A stretch of 64,000 nt of DNA from NCBI GenBank assembly GCA_013339895.1, contig JABACO010000017.1:2376749-2440748 (forward strand), given 5' to 3'. Both the position numbers and the translations under genes were made by a program. The notes under the pieces were generated by a model, which did no database searches, was not told the DNA's origin, and was given only the letters and a program-made list of their open reading frames with translations. How positions within the stretch are numbered: the first letter of the stretch is position 1; each line of letters begins with the position of its first letter. Source of the DNA: Ephydatia muelleri (Eukaryota; Porifera; Demospongiae; Spongillida; Spongillidae). This document shows, one piece after another, positions 26,701 to 38,942 of this stretch.

Positions 26701-29545
26701 ATATTTGCCCCCCCCCCCCAAAAAAAAAAAAATCACATTTCATTTTACCCATTTACAGGCTTGAATCCATAACAGTTCTACCACTTACCACTTGCCCAAT
26801 CATAGAATTGTACTATAGTGTGCCAATTAAGAGTCTTGTGCATGTTTATACGAATGCATTACTGAGAAGTTTCTCAATCCTAGGATTGTACACGATACAA
26901 CTTTAGACTGTGCACCCGGTTTGTAAAGAACAACAATTGCTGTATTTTCTTGCTCACTTACAATCCTCATAGTCACATTATCCTGTGAAAACATAAAGGT
27001 GTCTGTAATCTGCTTATTTGAAATACGTGATGGCTGATCTGAAAAGCACAAACAATGTTGCAAATAAAAATAAAGTGAACATCATCTGCCATATTGCCCT
27101 GCACTGATGAAATAATATATTGAGTTTTTTATTACATGCCTTGCGCCATGTACTTATTCTGAAAGTTACGGTTTAGGTTGTGCCTCATCTCCAAATAAAC
27201 AATTGAGTCATTCTATTATGATGCAACAGTGAGGAAATGCATGCTATATTCAATACAGTGGCAATGATATTATTGTACCAGTTACATAATAAGTATGAGA
27301 GATTTGTGTCCTGGCATGTGTACTAAATATGTTGGTCACGCTACGGCTCCTTTTACATTGCATAGGTTGATAGAAATGCTAAGAACTAGAACTAATGAAA
27401 TATTTCAACTGACGTGCTAAATGATTGCTATAGACGTATTACCTACTCACAATCAGTTTCTTGCTAATAATGTGTCTCTAAGATAGTTCTACTCACCTCC
27501 AATAAACCAAGCTGAAATGTTATATACTTCACTTGTGTATTGACATCTTGCAATAACAGTTGCCAAATATCGGCCACATGGGTCTAAACTGCTGATTATC
27601 AGCTGACGAGCACTCACTGACTCATTATACACAACTGCTCCAATTTCATTTCTGACCTCCACATAGTATGTAAAGAGAAATGTGGGCTGGATATCAAATT
27701 GTAGTCCCCAGTCCATTTTGTAAATAGTAGCATTGAGCTGAATAATGGTCAGATTAGTGGGAGGTCCTACGAATAAATGTAAATGTATATGACAAAGGAT
27801 GAGGACAAAGCAATGCAAACCTTGTACTGCTAGGTAAGCTGTAGTGCTGAAAATGACCTCATGTGGACTAGTAACAACATAATAGCATGACACTGATGCT
27901 CCATGAAGCTGACTAGTGGCATTAACTTTTAGCTGAAATGGGTACACTGGGCCGAGAGTGGGTGGCAAGTCAGTGGGCGAAACTCCAATTTTCAATGCGT
28001 CTTCTCCATTAATATTCCAGGCGACTGTTACTGATTCATTGACTGCACAGGAGAATACAGCAGTTGATCCCATACACGTCGACACGTTCATAGGATTCAA
28101 AACGAACACTGCATTTCCTGAAAGAAGTGAATTCATGATACTGGTAAGAGCACGTTGCACTTACCAAGGATGAAGCATAGATACAGAAAGAAGACAATTG
28201 GATGGACTAGCCACCTGCATGTAGAAGAAGCAACATGTTCATTCGTAAGGTCAAATAAAATCTTCATTAGACAACCTTGCTATCTATTAATCAAAGCATT
28301 TGGTACAGTGTTGCAAGGGGAACATAGATAACATAACTTGCAAATTGCAAGGTTTTATCCCAAGTGACTTGTTATCCATGGCTGGGTCATAATATTTCAA
28401 CAGCACAACTGAATATCATGTATGAGGGTCATTTCAATAGTTTCTGGCTGAAAGATGTACATAAATTGACTTTCTCAGCGGCTATTTAAAACTGGATGAA
28501 ATGGAAAGGGGTATATGCCAGTATGCATGCATGATTCAGTACTGCTTGGTGTGCCCAAAATAAGCCTTAATGACTACACTCAAAATTCAAGATGGATAAT
28601 GGAATAAAGTTGTATGGCTATTTTTTTAAATAAATAGTCCATCACCAAAATCTATCACACATATGCACTTTCCTTGCCAGCACAATTGGAAATCATACAA
28701 CAATTTGATACGAAACTGCACACATAGGCTCTACTGCTTGACCTGATATCAGGGTTAGCAGTTCCTAATCTATCTTCAATGCTGAACTACCGTGCCTCAC
28801 AATTTACCAGTGTGCAGTACACTATCTGCAAATACTAATCTTGTGGCAGAACATATTAGGGATGCATTATCGCTAAACGTGTGTACAGCGATAAATGCTA
28901 TGCAATGTAGGATCTCACCCACGCTCCCCACGCGCGCCCACCTAAGTTTAAATCCCTGGATCGTCACTAGCAAACAAATCGCGTTTAATTCCATTTACGA
29001 GTATGGGGGTATGATTGATTTTAACTCTTCTGGTGTCAAAAGAATGCAAACATCAAAATGGCTGGAGGCTCGCAACGCTCTCCCAGAACCCTAGCTGAAG
29101 CCGGACCTCCCCTTGACAGTACATTCCATTCCTTTATACGCCACTGCACTACATGTAGTAAGACTGATTATAACTTTTAATAAACATCATGCACTTGGAC
29201 ACTCCCGTATCGGTCGTTGTTAGATATTCACCTCGTACTCTGACCAAACTTTGGAATGCCCCCTTGGTCTTCTATTTTATTGTAGCTGCCTTGGCCTTCT
29301 TACCGCCTTCTTCTGATTGTTTCCGTTGCAGAGTTACATCTATGTGATTTATAATTATCAAGGTCAAATAGCGTGAGTCTCGCGACCAAATCGTGATCTC
29401 GAGTTGAGCCGTTTGACTGAAAGCGTGTTTCTATTGAGAGCAGTTGGCTGTACAATGTTTTTGGCAAAAAACGGGACGAAAGCCTGAAGCTCACGTCACT
29501 TGACTAATACTCCTCACTGACTCACCTTTTTCCACCAACAGCCAT
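20710..29545 (-). CDS. Single-pass receptor with Ig/FN3-like ectodomain and no kinase, 11 exons, 531 aa
   Basis: Minus-strand exons: 29545-29526, 28214-28165, 28117-27821, 27766-27497, 27038-26962, 25405-25210, 25153-24809, 24253-24143, 23595-23500, 21886-21773, 20729-20710. Phases agree throughout and the sum is 1596 nt (532 codons with stop). A hydrophobic signal peptide (VFFLYLCFILG) covers about residues 1-24. Next come an Ig-like domain (about 24-122; Cys in VSTCMGSTAVFSCAV and SVSCYY), an FN3-like domain (PPTNLTIIQLN, 123-212), a second split FN3 (213-303), a cysteine-bearing membrane-proximal domain (304-418), a transmembrane helix (GIIGIVLVCILLILGLIGG, about 424-447) and a Ser/Thr-rich tail ending DLEGGC. 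Many N-x-S/T sites occur. Exon order and phases mirror the tyrosine kinase gene at 40776-47376, but no kinase exon follows. The 20-nt last exon is the least certain call; a longer form using exons beyond the window's repeats cannot be excluded. Confidence 0.8.
21600..21905 (-). repeat. Duplicated tail exon plus intron, copy 2
   Basis: Exon 21886-21773 and its downstream intron resemble exon 23595-23500 and its intron. Both exons start after CCTCCTCAG, end in A-G or D-A-G before GTATGTCCTA, and are followed by ACTTTTAATAAG and, further on, ACTACATTTTTGCATGT. This is an intragenic tandem duplication of a cytoplasmic-tail exon. Confidence 0.8.
23280..23600 (-). repeat. Duplicated tail exon plus intron, copy 1
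   Basis: Partner of 21600-21905. Both exons are multiples of three (96 and 114 nt) in phase 1, so either or both can be used without breaking the frame, which is suitable for alternative splicing of the receptor tail. Confidence 0.8.
23833..24072. mobile_element. Small foldback element with ~27-bp inverted ends
   Basis: Left GGATCGTTTCTGTGAAAAGG GACCTA and right TAGGTCCCTTTTCACTGAAA CGATCC are inverted partners about 240 bp apart, in a receptor intron. Related single arms occur at 3488-3537 and, more diverged, at about 24600-24663. Non-coding. Confidence 0.8.
26385..26540 (+). repeat. Diverged half copy of the 62714-63507 foldback family
   Basis: Shares CTACATCTTCAGGTAGG, GAGGGGTC.TG..GCTATTGAT, TCTGTT and GAGATACAG.TGTGCAAAG in order with the left arm at 62925-63060. 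The other arm is missing. It lies in a receptor intron. Confidence 0.75.
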
Positions 29546-29984
29546 GATACTCTGTAAAGTGGGTGTAAGGTCGGCCACGCCCAACTAACGATAAGCTCTC
29601 GTACCCTGACTGGCACAAGGATTACGATTAGTGGGCGGTGTACTTCATTACGTCAAAGGAGCTTGTTCAGATCATAAATTGAAGACCGTAAGGTCTTCAA
29701 TCTATGTTCAGATCGATTATTCGACGAAAAATGTTGCAGAACTAGGAGGAGGCCTGCGCGTGGCTCACGGATTAGCCTTGAAGTCTCAAGGTTTCATTAC
29801 CCACCCCCTCAAGTTCTCACGGTAACAGACCTAAATCTCTTGGCCACTCAAATACAATGTCATATGGTGCGCTGTATCCAACAAATCACGAGAATCGGAA
29901 GATATCAACCGGCCACCAATTATATCGAAGAGAGCTACATTTTCATTAGTTCAATTTACGCACGAATCCGGATTTTATTGAGGG

Positions 29985-30024
<40 letters not shown>

Positions 30025-31090
30025 GGGGTCGTTGCAATAATTCTACTAAATAATTCATTGATTGCTTCAGCGTTGCTCGCCATGCCGAAACCGGCGTTTA
30101 TACTTAGTGTAGCTCAAGGCCTTAGGGACGGACCCTTTGTATACGAACAGTGAACTATGCCTGCTACGTACAATAAACTCAGAAGCGCCTGTTCAAATAC
30201 AGTAGATCTAAAGCTATATATCACTTGCACGGATACATTAACTCACTCGATCTCCGGTCTGACGATACTAGCAGCCTACCAGGCGCTTCAAAACTCACTC
30301 TGTTCTTGTCAAAAGTAGCTTCAAACTCACTTAACTACCTCGAAATTTGAAATCACGGCCAATTAACTTCAATTTAATCACTACACTTTTAATCACTTCG
30401 TTATTACCTTCGTTTCAGCCTGCCATGCTGACGCCGTACCGGTACCGTTGTGGTACGATACGAAGAATATCGATCGCCTGCTGGTTAATTTCATCATGGT
30501 ATTTGTCGTATTTATTAATAACTCATATTGCATATTGCTAGGATTGGTAGGGCTATGCCCTTCCTTCGGAGGCTTTGGTAGGACTACATGCCCCACCTGC
30601 CCTATGGGCTCCGCCGCCACTGCTTGCTGTCTGCAATTGCCAAATCAAGTTACTATACACTATGCATGTGATCGATTTAATCCGTTCAATAGATTCTAAT
30701 GATGTGTCTGTAGCTATATCATTGTTTGTAGCATTTCGGTGGACTGAGAATTGTTCCAACGAGCGATGTGCGTTTTCTGGTAGCATAAAGCATGCAGACT
30801 TTATAACGCGGTGTAGTGTATCATGCACAAGAAGTGAGAGGCACGACATAGCGGACGCACGGGTTCACAGTAGTATTAACCGTGCAATAGTAAGACATTA
30901 CTTATGACCTAGTTTGCCATTTTTTCAGTGCAATCTATATAAATGTAACAACTGACAGTTAACTGTTTTGTTGACTCCATTTAAATTTGCGAATAATTTT
31001 TCAATGTCTGTGGTTTGGCGTCATTCCGGGGGCATACGTTTGTACATCCGAGTATACGGAAATTCAAATTAATGCCATTTACTTACTGTG
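29546..31090. other. Gene-poor spacer upstream of the receptor
   Basis: It should hold the receptor promoter just above 29545. It contains a 38-bp G run (29986-30023). Several open frames at 30350-30900 on both strands show no motif or splice support. Confidence 0.4.
29986..30023 (+). repeat. Poly(G) tract, 38 bp
   Basis: Uninterrupted G run after GAGGGC, followed by AGGGG. A possible quadruplex-forming sequence and a likely assembly-length uncertainty. Confidence 0.95.
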
Positions 31091-31350
31091 CATCAGAAAT
31101 GAAACCCAACAGCACATATATGTTTGCCATGCATTATTAGCTCTGGGTGGAAATAGGTAAGGTCTAGTACCTTCTACAAACTTCTAACCAGTTTGCCAAA
31201 GTGAAGCTCACCCACCTAGCATGTCTCAGAGGACCTCACTTTGGAAACTTGGTTATAGAAGTTTTTAGACGGAACTAGACCTTACCTATTTCCGCCCAGA
31301 GCTAACAATGCATGACAAACGTATATGTGCTGTCGGATTTCATTTCAGGT
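31091..31350. mobile_element. Foldback element with ~110-bp arms
   Basis: The left arm (about 31091-31200) contains GACAGCACATAT-like, TTTGCCATGCATTATTAGCT and GGAAATAGGTAAGGTCTAGT. The right arm (about 31228-31350) carries the reverse complements with roughly one change in ten. Non-coding, MITE-like; no target duplication identified. Confidence 0.85.
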
Positions 31351-31917
31351 GTACAGTTACAAAGTGACATTATTCTGCCAATCATTATCATTTCCGAAAC
31401 ATTTATTTACTTGGTTCAGAAAATTAACGACTATCCGCAGTGCATGGCAAATTTCCACTGTTACTAACTTCCAAAATCTGGCATTGCAGCTTTTTCACTG
31501 TTTTGACAGACGTATAGAAATTGATGTGCGAAAACACAGGAAGAAACTAAAATACTTCTCAAAACAGGTTGTAGAGACACAAGGGCAATATCTAGTATCT
31601 AGTAACATGACAAGTGTTGCGTCACCATGCATACAGATTCAGACGTCTCAACTTCGAACCACTTTTATGCCAGCATCAGTTGCATGCTCAATTGCTATAT
31701 ATATTTTTTCCAGTTTGAGTGCCTCAATCGTTCTTTTACTTTCTGATGTTCCCAAGGATGCATCAGTGAACAGAAGCCACGGCCTGCATAAGAGATCATT
31801 CTTGATCTGGGAGTGCTGGAGAAATCCATTGACCGTTCATACTATTGTGCAGGATGCATGCATGAACAAAGCCTGCGATCAATACAGCATATTTTACTTT
31901 GTAGCCCTTGGGTCACT

Positions 31918-33130
31918 TAAAAGGTGCACATGTAGGTGAGGTACAAATGATCCTTGACACTCTCGTCACTCCTCTAGATCCACTGTGATGATGCTACTTG
32001 CCGTGATGGATCCTGTTGGTTCACGGCTACGAAAAGTAAAACGACTGACAATGAGAACCTACACGAACAAGGCAATGATTTCTCTGCACCATTCAGCTAC
32101 TTTGAGCTTCGTGATTCATTGCAGGGTCCAAACTGGTGTTGGCACATTGATGGGTACGACAAGCTGAAACCTTTTGGATTTCCAATTCATGCTTGTATTG
32201 ATGGGTAAGTATCTTGCTTCATCATATTACTCATTTTAGTCATCATGTGTCTAATTAAACCTTTCAGGTTTTCATCTGGTTGGAGCTAACTTCCACTAAC
32301 AATGATATCAGTGTGGTGGTGAAGTTCTTTTTGGATGCAGTAGTAAAATTGGAAGGTATGCCACATGCCTTGAGAGCATATGCATGCACCTGTACTGCAA
32401 GTTGACATCTGTGTGTGCCTGTATGTACCAAGTTGTTGCTTGAGTGTGCGTGTCTGTGTTTGTGTGGCAGTAGCTTCATCTTTGGAAGCTCCATCAGAAA
32501 CACTGTAAACATCATGTGCTTCGTTGCATCCATCTTAACCCATGGTTCTTCATGTAGCGAATTGAGAGCTGGTGGTCAAGGCTGAGAAGTTTTAGAAGTG
32601 ACTGGTGGATTGATCTATTTAGGTTGTGTTCTGTGATTCCATCTGTGCATGTTTTTATTTTATATGCATATGTTTCTACTCAGACACTTATTGCGGATGG
32701 ATTGTATTATCCAGATGTACCATTACTTCGGTATGTTCTTGCTATTCCTGACCAAACTACTCTAATGTGACAAACAAAACAGACATGTAGCTGCCTATAC
32801 ATTTGCACCTTTGTTGCGAAAGGAACTTTGCGAATTTAAGAACAGGTGGAATCTTCACAGAATTCGACGGAACAGATTTGCTGCGTGTCCTTGTGATGTG
32901 CCTAATGTCTCAGTAGTCAGTTAGGTATGCTGCACTATACGCTACTAGTTTTATAACATATTTCAGGCAATAACTACAGCAAATCTATTGATGTACATCT
33001 CCTTTCACACTGCATTCAGAAATACACAGACGTTTTGCCACCGTTTATTCCTTCTGAATTTCAAGTGTTAGCAGATTATATTTTGTCACTCATTGATTTT
33101 TCACAGGATCAAATTACAGCTGTAAATTGC
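31918..33130 (+). mobile_element. Integrase-core-like element, plus-strand copy (fossil)
   Basis: The core block WCWHIDGYDKLKPFGFPIHA ends at a GTAAGT donor at about 32202. The next segment, starting at about 32268, has LELTSTNND, as in DDE/rve-type integrase proteins carried by many invertebrate genomes. A later segment near 32790-32930 resembles the C-terminal part of the same family (EFKNRWNLHRIRRNRF). The element is broken. About 550 bp (31918-32468) are repeated in inverted orientation at 36674-37233. Family placement beyond integrase-like is uncertain. Confidence 0.7.
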
Positions 33131-33221
33131 ACATTTGTGTACTCTTACCTAGCTTTTGTTTTATAAATTATTATATGTTCCAGGTGCAGATCACATATGT
33201 GCAAGTGCAGACAGATATTGA

Positions 33222-35978
33222 TTACTTGTCTAATTCAGTTAATACTTGGATTGCTGTTGGTCTCTCAGCAGGCTGAAGCCATGTGCATTTTTCAAACACT
33301 GCCCGGTATGTTTCCGGAACATCCAAGGTTAAGGGTGGTTGAGGGGCTACCATGCAAGTGCCACACACCTTGGCTGTAATTTGCCCTGCATCCAGTTCCC
33401 CCCATACTCGATTTGCTGTACTCAGGCTCGACCAGCAAGCATCTGAATGAATAAATATCAACTTGCCATGATCTTTTGGCATCCACAAACATCTCTGGTG
33501 CTTTATAAGGCGCAGTCCCTGCACCAGACCCTTTAGATGTTTTAACAGTAGCCAAGTGGTTCTGTAGTTTGGCAACCCCCAAGTCACACGCATATGCATG
33601 ATAATCCCATGATACCTGTACAATGGAATGTACTTAATTACTTATTCTGTCAATACGCATCCTTACCATGACACTGGCAGGTTTTAAGTCCTGGTGGATC
33701 ACAATAGGGTCACGACTATGCATGTATGCAAGTGCCCTTGCAATTTGCTTTGCTATGCTTCCAATATGAAGAGAATCCATCTGACAATTAAAATGTTTTA
33801 AATACACAAGGTTATTCCTATATGGCAAGCTAACCGCAAGTGAACGTTGAAAAATTGCTTGATCAAGATTGCACCCATCTACATAGTTCGTGACAATCAG
33901 AAATTGGTTTACTTCTTTGCATGCACCCATAAGGGTAACAATGTTGGGGTGCCTCAGCTGTCTGTTGTAATATAGCATTGTAGGTGACAGTGCCATATTA
34001 ATATCTCTGATACTTAACTTACACTTCCGTAAGTGTTTTCTTTGTGATGCCTTCATCAGGTATGCTTATGATCTTTATGGCAACCTCAGTGCCAAGGAAG
34101 TCACCTTTGCAAACAACCCCCCAACTGCCAACTCCAATCTTGTTCCCACTAGTGAGGTGCTCCATCTGTATAACCAGTCCCTCTGTATTATAATGACATT
34201 ATAGTGGCAAATATGAGACTACAGTTGCACTTAATCATATACCTGGTATAGTTTCTTTCCCTCGTTAAAAAAGCAATGACATCATGATGGAAAAATAACT
34301 TTGGTGTTTATAAAGTACCTTTTGTGTGATCAATGATTGGGGCAGATAAGTGTTGTGGGCTGTGTCTGTCTAACTTCAATTTTAAGGAAAGGAAGGAAAG
34401 TCGTAAGTGCATGCTTATATTAGTCTTAGTTGCAACCTCCTGCATCTCGTCTTTTTCACTGCTCTTTAGTGACATTGGCTTCAGCTTGGTGCTACCTTTT
34501 AGTTCTATAAAGGTACATGTATATATAAGTGTCATTATTAGCATGTTGACTTTTGCCTTTGCAGTCAAATTAGTACGTAATGTACACATAGTTCATATCA
34601 TTCCTGCTGCCCCACTGCTGCTTAACGTTTCTGTTTCACTGCTTGGCTTTGGTGACATTGGCATATGCTTGGTGCTACCTTCTAGTTCTATAAAGGTATG
34701 TAATAGCCCATTGTCTTATTTTTATGCAGTCAGTTGATAGCTGGCTATGAGACTGAATGGTTGCTTTCCCAAGAACATTATTACATATAGCAATATACAA
34801 TACCTGGAACCAGACGAAGGAACAATCTAGTTTGGGATAGTATCTTTAGAGGGGGGAGTTGCAGACAGGGAGGCAGGCTAGACGTACTTAAACCTTAGAC
34901 AAAGTCCCCTTTCAATGCTCTAAATGCTTTCCCATGCCACATCTAATTATAAGCAGGGGGTAGGTGCACAACCATTCGCCCTTCATCAAAACATTAAACA
35001 TTGTTTACTCCCTAAACAAAAACACTATACACACCGTTCGTATCATACCTGTTGTCCCACTGCTGCTTGATTCCTGTATATGATAATAATGTATAAACTA
35101 TGCTGCATGGCTGAAAGCTATATATACTTACACTATCTTCAGGCATGTATATGCCTAGAACAAGCCTTTTAGCCTTTACCATACCCCCAAGTCCTTCAAG
35201 AACTCCCCCAATGTCCATGCACCAGATTCGAGGGGAAGATTGACGACTCGGGTTTGTGAAACGATAAGACTACAGGTGTCAAAGTTTACTTTTTTTCTCA
35301 GCAGTGGAACTGCAGCTTTCTTGATGACAACATCATACGAGTCACTCTGCATAAATCCTGAAACCCTGCATATGTCACCATGGCGCCTATAGCCATCACC
35401 TTTCTTGGTTTTCACCATCCTGCATACCGACATCTAGCAGTACATGTACATGTAAAAAGTTAAAAGGGAAAATGACCGATGATTCAACCATCATGCAGTT
35501 ATCAAAGATAATATATATCTCTGCAGTTATATACATGCCAAATCCATTCCTTCAATAGTGCATGAACATAGCCTTTAACCATCGGAAACGCATATGTATG
35601 CTCATGATAAAAAGCAGTTTTAATAATTTGCTCGTAGTAGTGCAAACTTACGCCAAACAATTCTTCGTCACCCTTTGCTGATACTTCATTTTTTTTCTTT
35701 TTACTTGCAACCATTTCACATCTTTTCGAAGATATGAGCTCGCAATGCGAACGTAGAAGGTCTTCATAGTTCTCCTCCTGCTTGCGCTTTCTCTGGGTTT
35801 GCTGCGATCGAGATTTATTAGACGACGACGATAGTTCACGTCGCGGGGAGTTCGCTATTGCTGACGACGACGATTGATCACGTCGTGAAGAGCTCACAAC
35901 TTTGCGTTTGAGGGCTGCTAGCAATGCCTCTTGGAACGAGCTATCATTAAGTGGAGAATCGCGACTATCTTTCGACAT
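33222..35978 (-). CDS. TKL-type protein kinase with charged N-terminal region, two frame disruptions
   Basis: Minus-strand exons: 35978-35535, 35433-35132, 35073-35049, 34504-34437, 34165-34023, 33961-33835, 33780-33667, 33615-33222. Exon phases fit except inside exon 2 (a G5 run at 35184-35188, one base short) and the last exon (one extra base just after CLLVE). With those allowed for, the coding length is 538 codons. The N-terminus is Ser/Arg/Lys-rich (QRKRKQEE, KKKKN). The kinase shows a glycine loop IGVGSWGVV, AIK lysine, RHPNIVTLMG, HQDLKP (HRD with Q for R), CDLG in place of DFG, APEM and PAERPTA. These features fit the plant-like TKL Ser/Thr kinases abundant in sponges. The two indels mean either a young pseudogene or sequencing error; both key aspartates are intact, which slightly favours error or very recent decay. 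Confidence 0.75.
34604..34687 (-). pseudogene. Decayed duplicate linker exon in the kinase gene
   Basis: It begins after CCTTTATAG with ELEGSTKHMPMSPK, like the real exon at 34504-34437 (ELKGSTKLKPMSLK). It ends SSSGAAG, like the exon at 35073-35049 (ESSSSGTTG). Where that exon has a GTATGATA donor, this copy reads GAATGATA, so the donor is lost. Skipping it keeps the frame. Confidence 0.7.
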
Positions 35979-36142
35979 ATTACGCTACAAATTCACAAGT
36001 GCGCTTTCAAAAAAACATTAATGAAAAAAATTGTATTACATGCATACATGTAATGCATTCAATTCAAGTACATGCATACAGTCACATATGTTCAATCCTG
36101 TTTCGGAAGAAAATGATAATTCCAAATCCCCAACCCACAGAT

Positions 36143-36360
<218 letters not shown>

Positions 36361-36389
36361 AATAACACACACACACATACACACAGTCA

Positions 36390-36672
36390 CATATAAAGTA
36401 ATCCCTGAAGATGGTGTGACCACAACAATTAAACACCTCAGTGAGGGAGGGATTAGTTGTTGTAGCACTCAGTTGGACATAAGCACATGCTCACAGCACA
36501 TACACATGTACACACACACACACACACATACACACACAACATACACACACACACAGTCACACAAAGTAATATTTGAAGTTGGTGTGACACAACAGACAAA
36601 CACCTCAGTGGGGGGAAGGCCAAGGATGTTAGCACCCTGTGGAAATAGAATGACACAAGCACATGCACACTA
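36390..36672 (+). repeat. Tandem duplication with CA-rich spacers
   Basis: AAAGTAAT..TGAAG.TGGTGTGAC followed by AAACACCTCAGTG.GGG occurs twice (about 36397-36510 and 36564-36672), each followed by a CA-rich stretch. It looks like expansion of a microsatellite-bearing unit. Confidence 0.75.
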
Positions 36673-36673
36673 C

Positions 36674-37700
36674 ACAAACACAGACACGCACACTCAAGCA
36701 ACAACTTGATACATACAAGCACACACAGATGTCAACTTGCAGTACAGGTGCATGCATATGCTCTCAAGGCATGTGGCATACCTTCCAATTTTACTACTGC
36801 ATCCAAAAGAACTTCCCCACCACACTGGGATCATTGTTAGTGGAAGTTAGCTCCAACCAGATGATCTTCCGTGAAAACCTGGAAGGTTTAATTAAACACA
36901 TGATGACTAATATGAGTAATATGATGAAGCAAGATACTTACCCATCAATACAAGCATGAATTGGAAATCCAAAAGGTTTCAGCTTGTCGTACCCATCAAT
37001 GTGCCAACACCAGTTTGGACCCTGCAATGAATCACGAAGCTCAAAGTAGCTGAATGGTGCAGAGAAATCATTGCCTTAGGCTCCGCTCCTTGTCAGTCGT
37101 TTTACTTTTTGTAGCCGTGAACCAACAGGATCCATCACGGCGAGTAGCATCATCACAGTGGATCTAGAGGAGTGACGAGAGTGTCAAGGATCATTTGTAC
37201 CTCACCCATACATGTGCACCTTTTAATGGTATATCCGTACTTCATTTGAAGCAATCGCCACATTGACCGGTACCCGAGGCAGCAGTTGGAGGTTTGCAGC
37301 TCGTTCTATATATGGCCCACCAATGTGGAGACGTCACACCACTGTATATTCGTAGCTCAGCACTTAGTACCTTAATGGCCTGATGCACGAGTGTAAGGCG
37401 TGTTTCTACAACATTGCGCCGTTTTAGTCCCAGTGCAGCGAGCCTTTTCTTAAGCCATGTTAGCCTGAAGGATATGATGCTGTTAGTTTACTGGTAGTGT
37501 GCTAATGTAGCCTGCATACACGTTTACCCAACAACCACGTGGTGCATCAGCCGCAGATACGCGAGTATGACCAGGATTGTCTTCTGCTGCCTCCAGTATC
37601 GCACTATTAGTCCTGTGCGTGTACATGTATCGTTACCTGATTGTGATACGCTAACTTACGGTCGACAACAGGATCGTCTCTGTGAACCATTCTAGTAGTA
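36674..37700 (-). mobile_element. Integrase-core-like element, minus-strand copy (fossil)
   Basis: The minus strand holds an N-terminal-type segment (LTWLKKRLAALGLKRRN near 37420-37465) and the same HIDGYDKLKPFGFPIHA core (about 36955-37020) as the plus copy at 31918-33130. 36674-37233 is a near-identical inverted duplicate of 31918-32468. The element is broken. The two copies bracket the TKL kinase gene. Confidence 0.7.
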
Positions 37701-37759
37701 TTAATACTGCTTATGACGTCATGCAAGGTACCACCTATATCCTATAGTATGTTTGACTG

Positions 37760-37970
37760 GTCGGTCGGAGAAACGGCCCGTTGTACGGTCGCAGAAATGC
37801 GTCACTGTTCGATCGCAGCAATAGATCATTGCAAAAAATGGATCACTGTTCGATCGCGATCATTGCAAAAATAGGCTGTTGTACGGTAGCGGAATCGGAC
37901 CGTTGCTATATTGTTCAATCGCAAAATCGAGCGTCGTGCAATGTTTTGTCGCGCGACCTCCAGGGCCATC
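37760..37970 (+). repeat. Degenerate tandem repeat, ~30-40 bp unit
   Basis: Units alternate around CGTTGTACGGTCGCAGAAAT, CACTGTTCGATCGCAGCAAT and GATCATTGCAAAAA. The block carries a periodic CGATCG/CGGTCG motif and is bounded downstream by the duplicated receptor 5' region. Confidence 0.75.
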
Positions 37971-37974
37971 GTAG

Positions 37975-38620
37975 TTGATGAGCAACGCTGTCCACCGGCA
38001 ATTCAAACCAGTTCTGATTCATCTTTCCATTACCCTAAGTATTATTTGTCTATATTATCTGCATGAGTACGGACTGAAGCGGGTATTAGATGAAGTCGGA
38101 ACATACTGTAATTACATGGCATACTGTTTGTACGGACTCGGGTATTTTATACATGTACATCATAGGCTCAAAACAGACGGTGGGGTAAGTACAGACGTAG
38201 TAATTTACTATGTGAACATTGGGTATGGGGCACGACCTTTTAAATTAATATTAAAGTAGTCTAGCTGCGCTCCTGTATATTGCCTTGTTTTTGACAGACT
38301 GATTTACGTTTTGTTTGTAACAGATATATTGCCATTTGCAAATGGAACAAAAAATGCTCGTGTACAATGATTTGTATAAAGTATCATCCTTTACAACAAA
38401 TAGCAGCTACATGTAATTACTGCATGCACTCGACTATCGAGACTATGCGTTAGTGCATCCCACCGAAGTAACCCACGTATTATTGTGTGCGGGAGCGGGA
38501 CAAGTATAGGGGCGGGTACCTCTCGTGTCGAAGCAACACCGGTTTTCGATGTTTCTGAAGCCAAAAAAAATTAGCGTGTGATTTATTTTGTGTTGCACAA
38601 ACACATCCTACACAACACAA

Positions 38621-38681
<61 letters not shown>

Positions 38682-38942
38682 ACATAAAAAAATTGTGGAA
38701 CATCTCTCTTTTATACCTGTCACAGTCTCTACACCTTGGTAAATTTGATACAACTGAAAGTGCAATACTAATACTGCTCATCTCCACTACAGGATCAGCA
38801 GTCTTTATTAAACATCCTACCAATGTGACCACATGTCAGGGGTTATCTGCTGTGTTCACATGTGGGATTAACGAGACTACAGCTATTATATGGTTTATTA
38901 ATGGCACAGACTCCCCCCACACATCTATCTGTTACACTTACT
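37975..38942 (+). pseudogene. Truncated tandem copy of the receptor tyrosine kinase 5' end
   Basis: 37975-38590 matches 39722-40445 (upstream region), and 38688-38920 matches 40773-41000 (signal-peptide exon, 54-bp intron, start of the Ig exon). The position of the start codon reads TTG instead of ATG. Homology stops inside the Ig exon after WFINGTDS and a stop soon follows. A CA repeat (about 38627-38675) replaces sequence found in the full copy. The duplicated promoter could still be active. Confidence 0.85.

Noticed and set aside
28792-29094. 100-codon plus frame inside receptor intron 1
   Set aside because: No motif, no splice sites of quality and antisense to a well-supported gene; could be a transposon relic, but there is nothing to name it by.
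30347-30907. Overlapping frames on both strands
   Set aside because: Mutually overlapping with no domain signature or codon pattern favouring any one.
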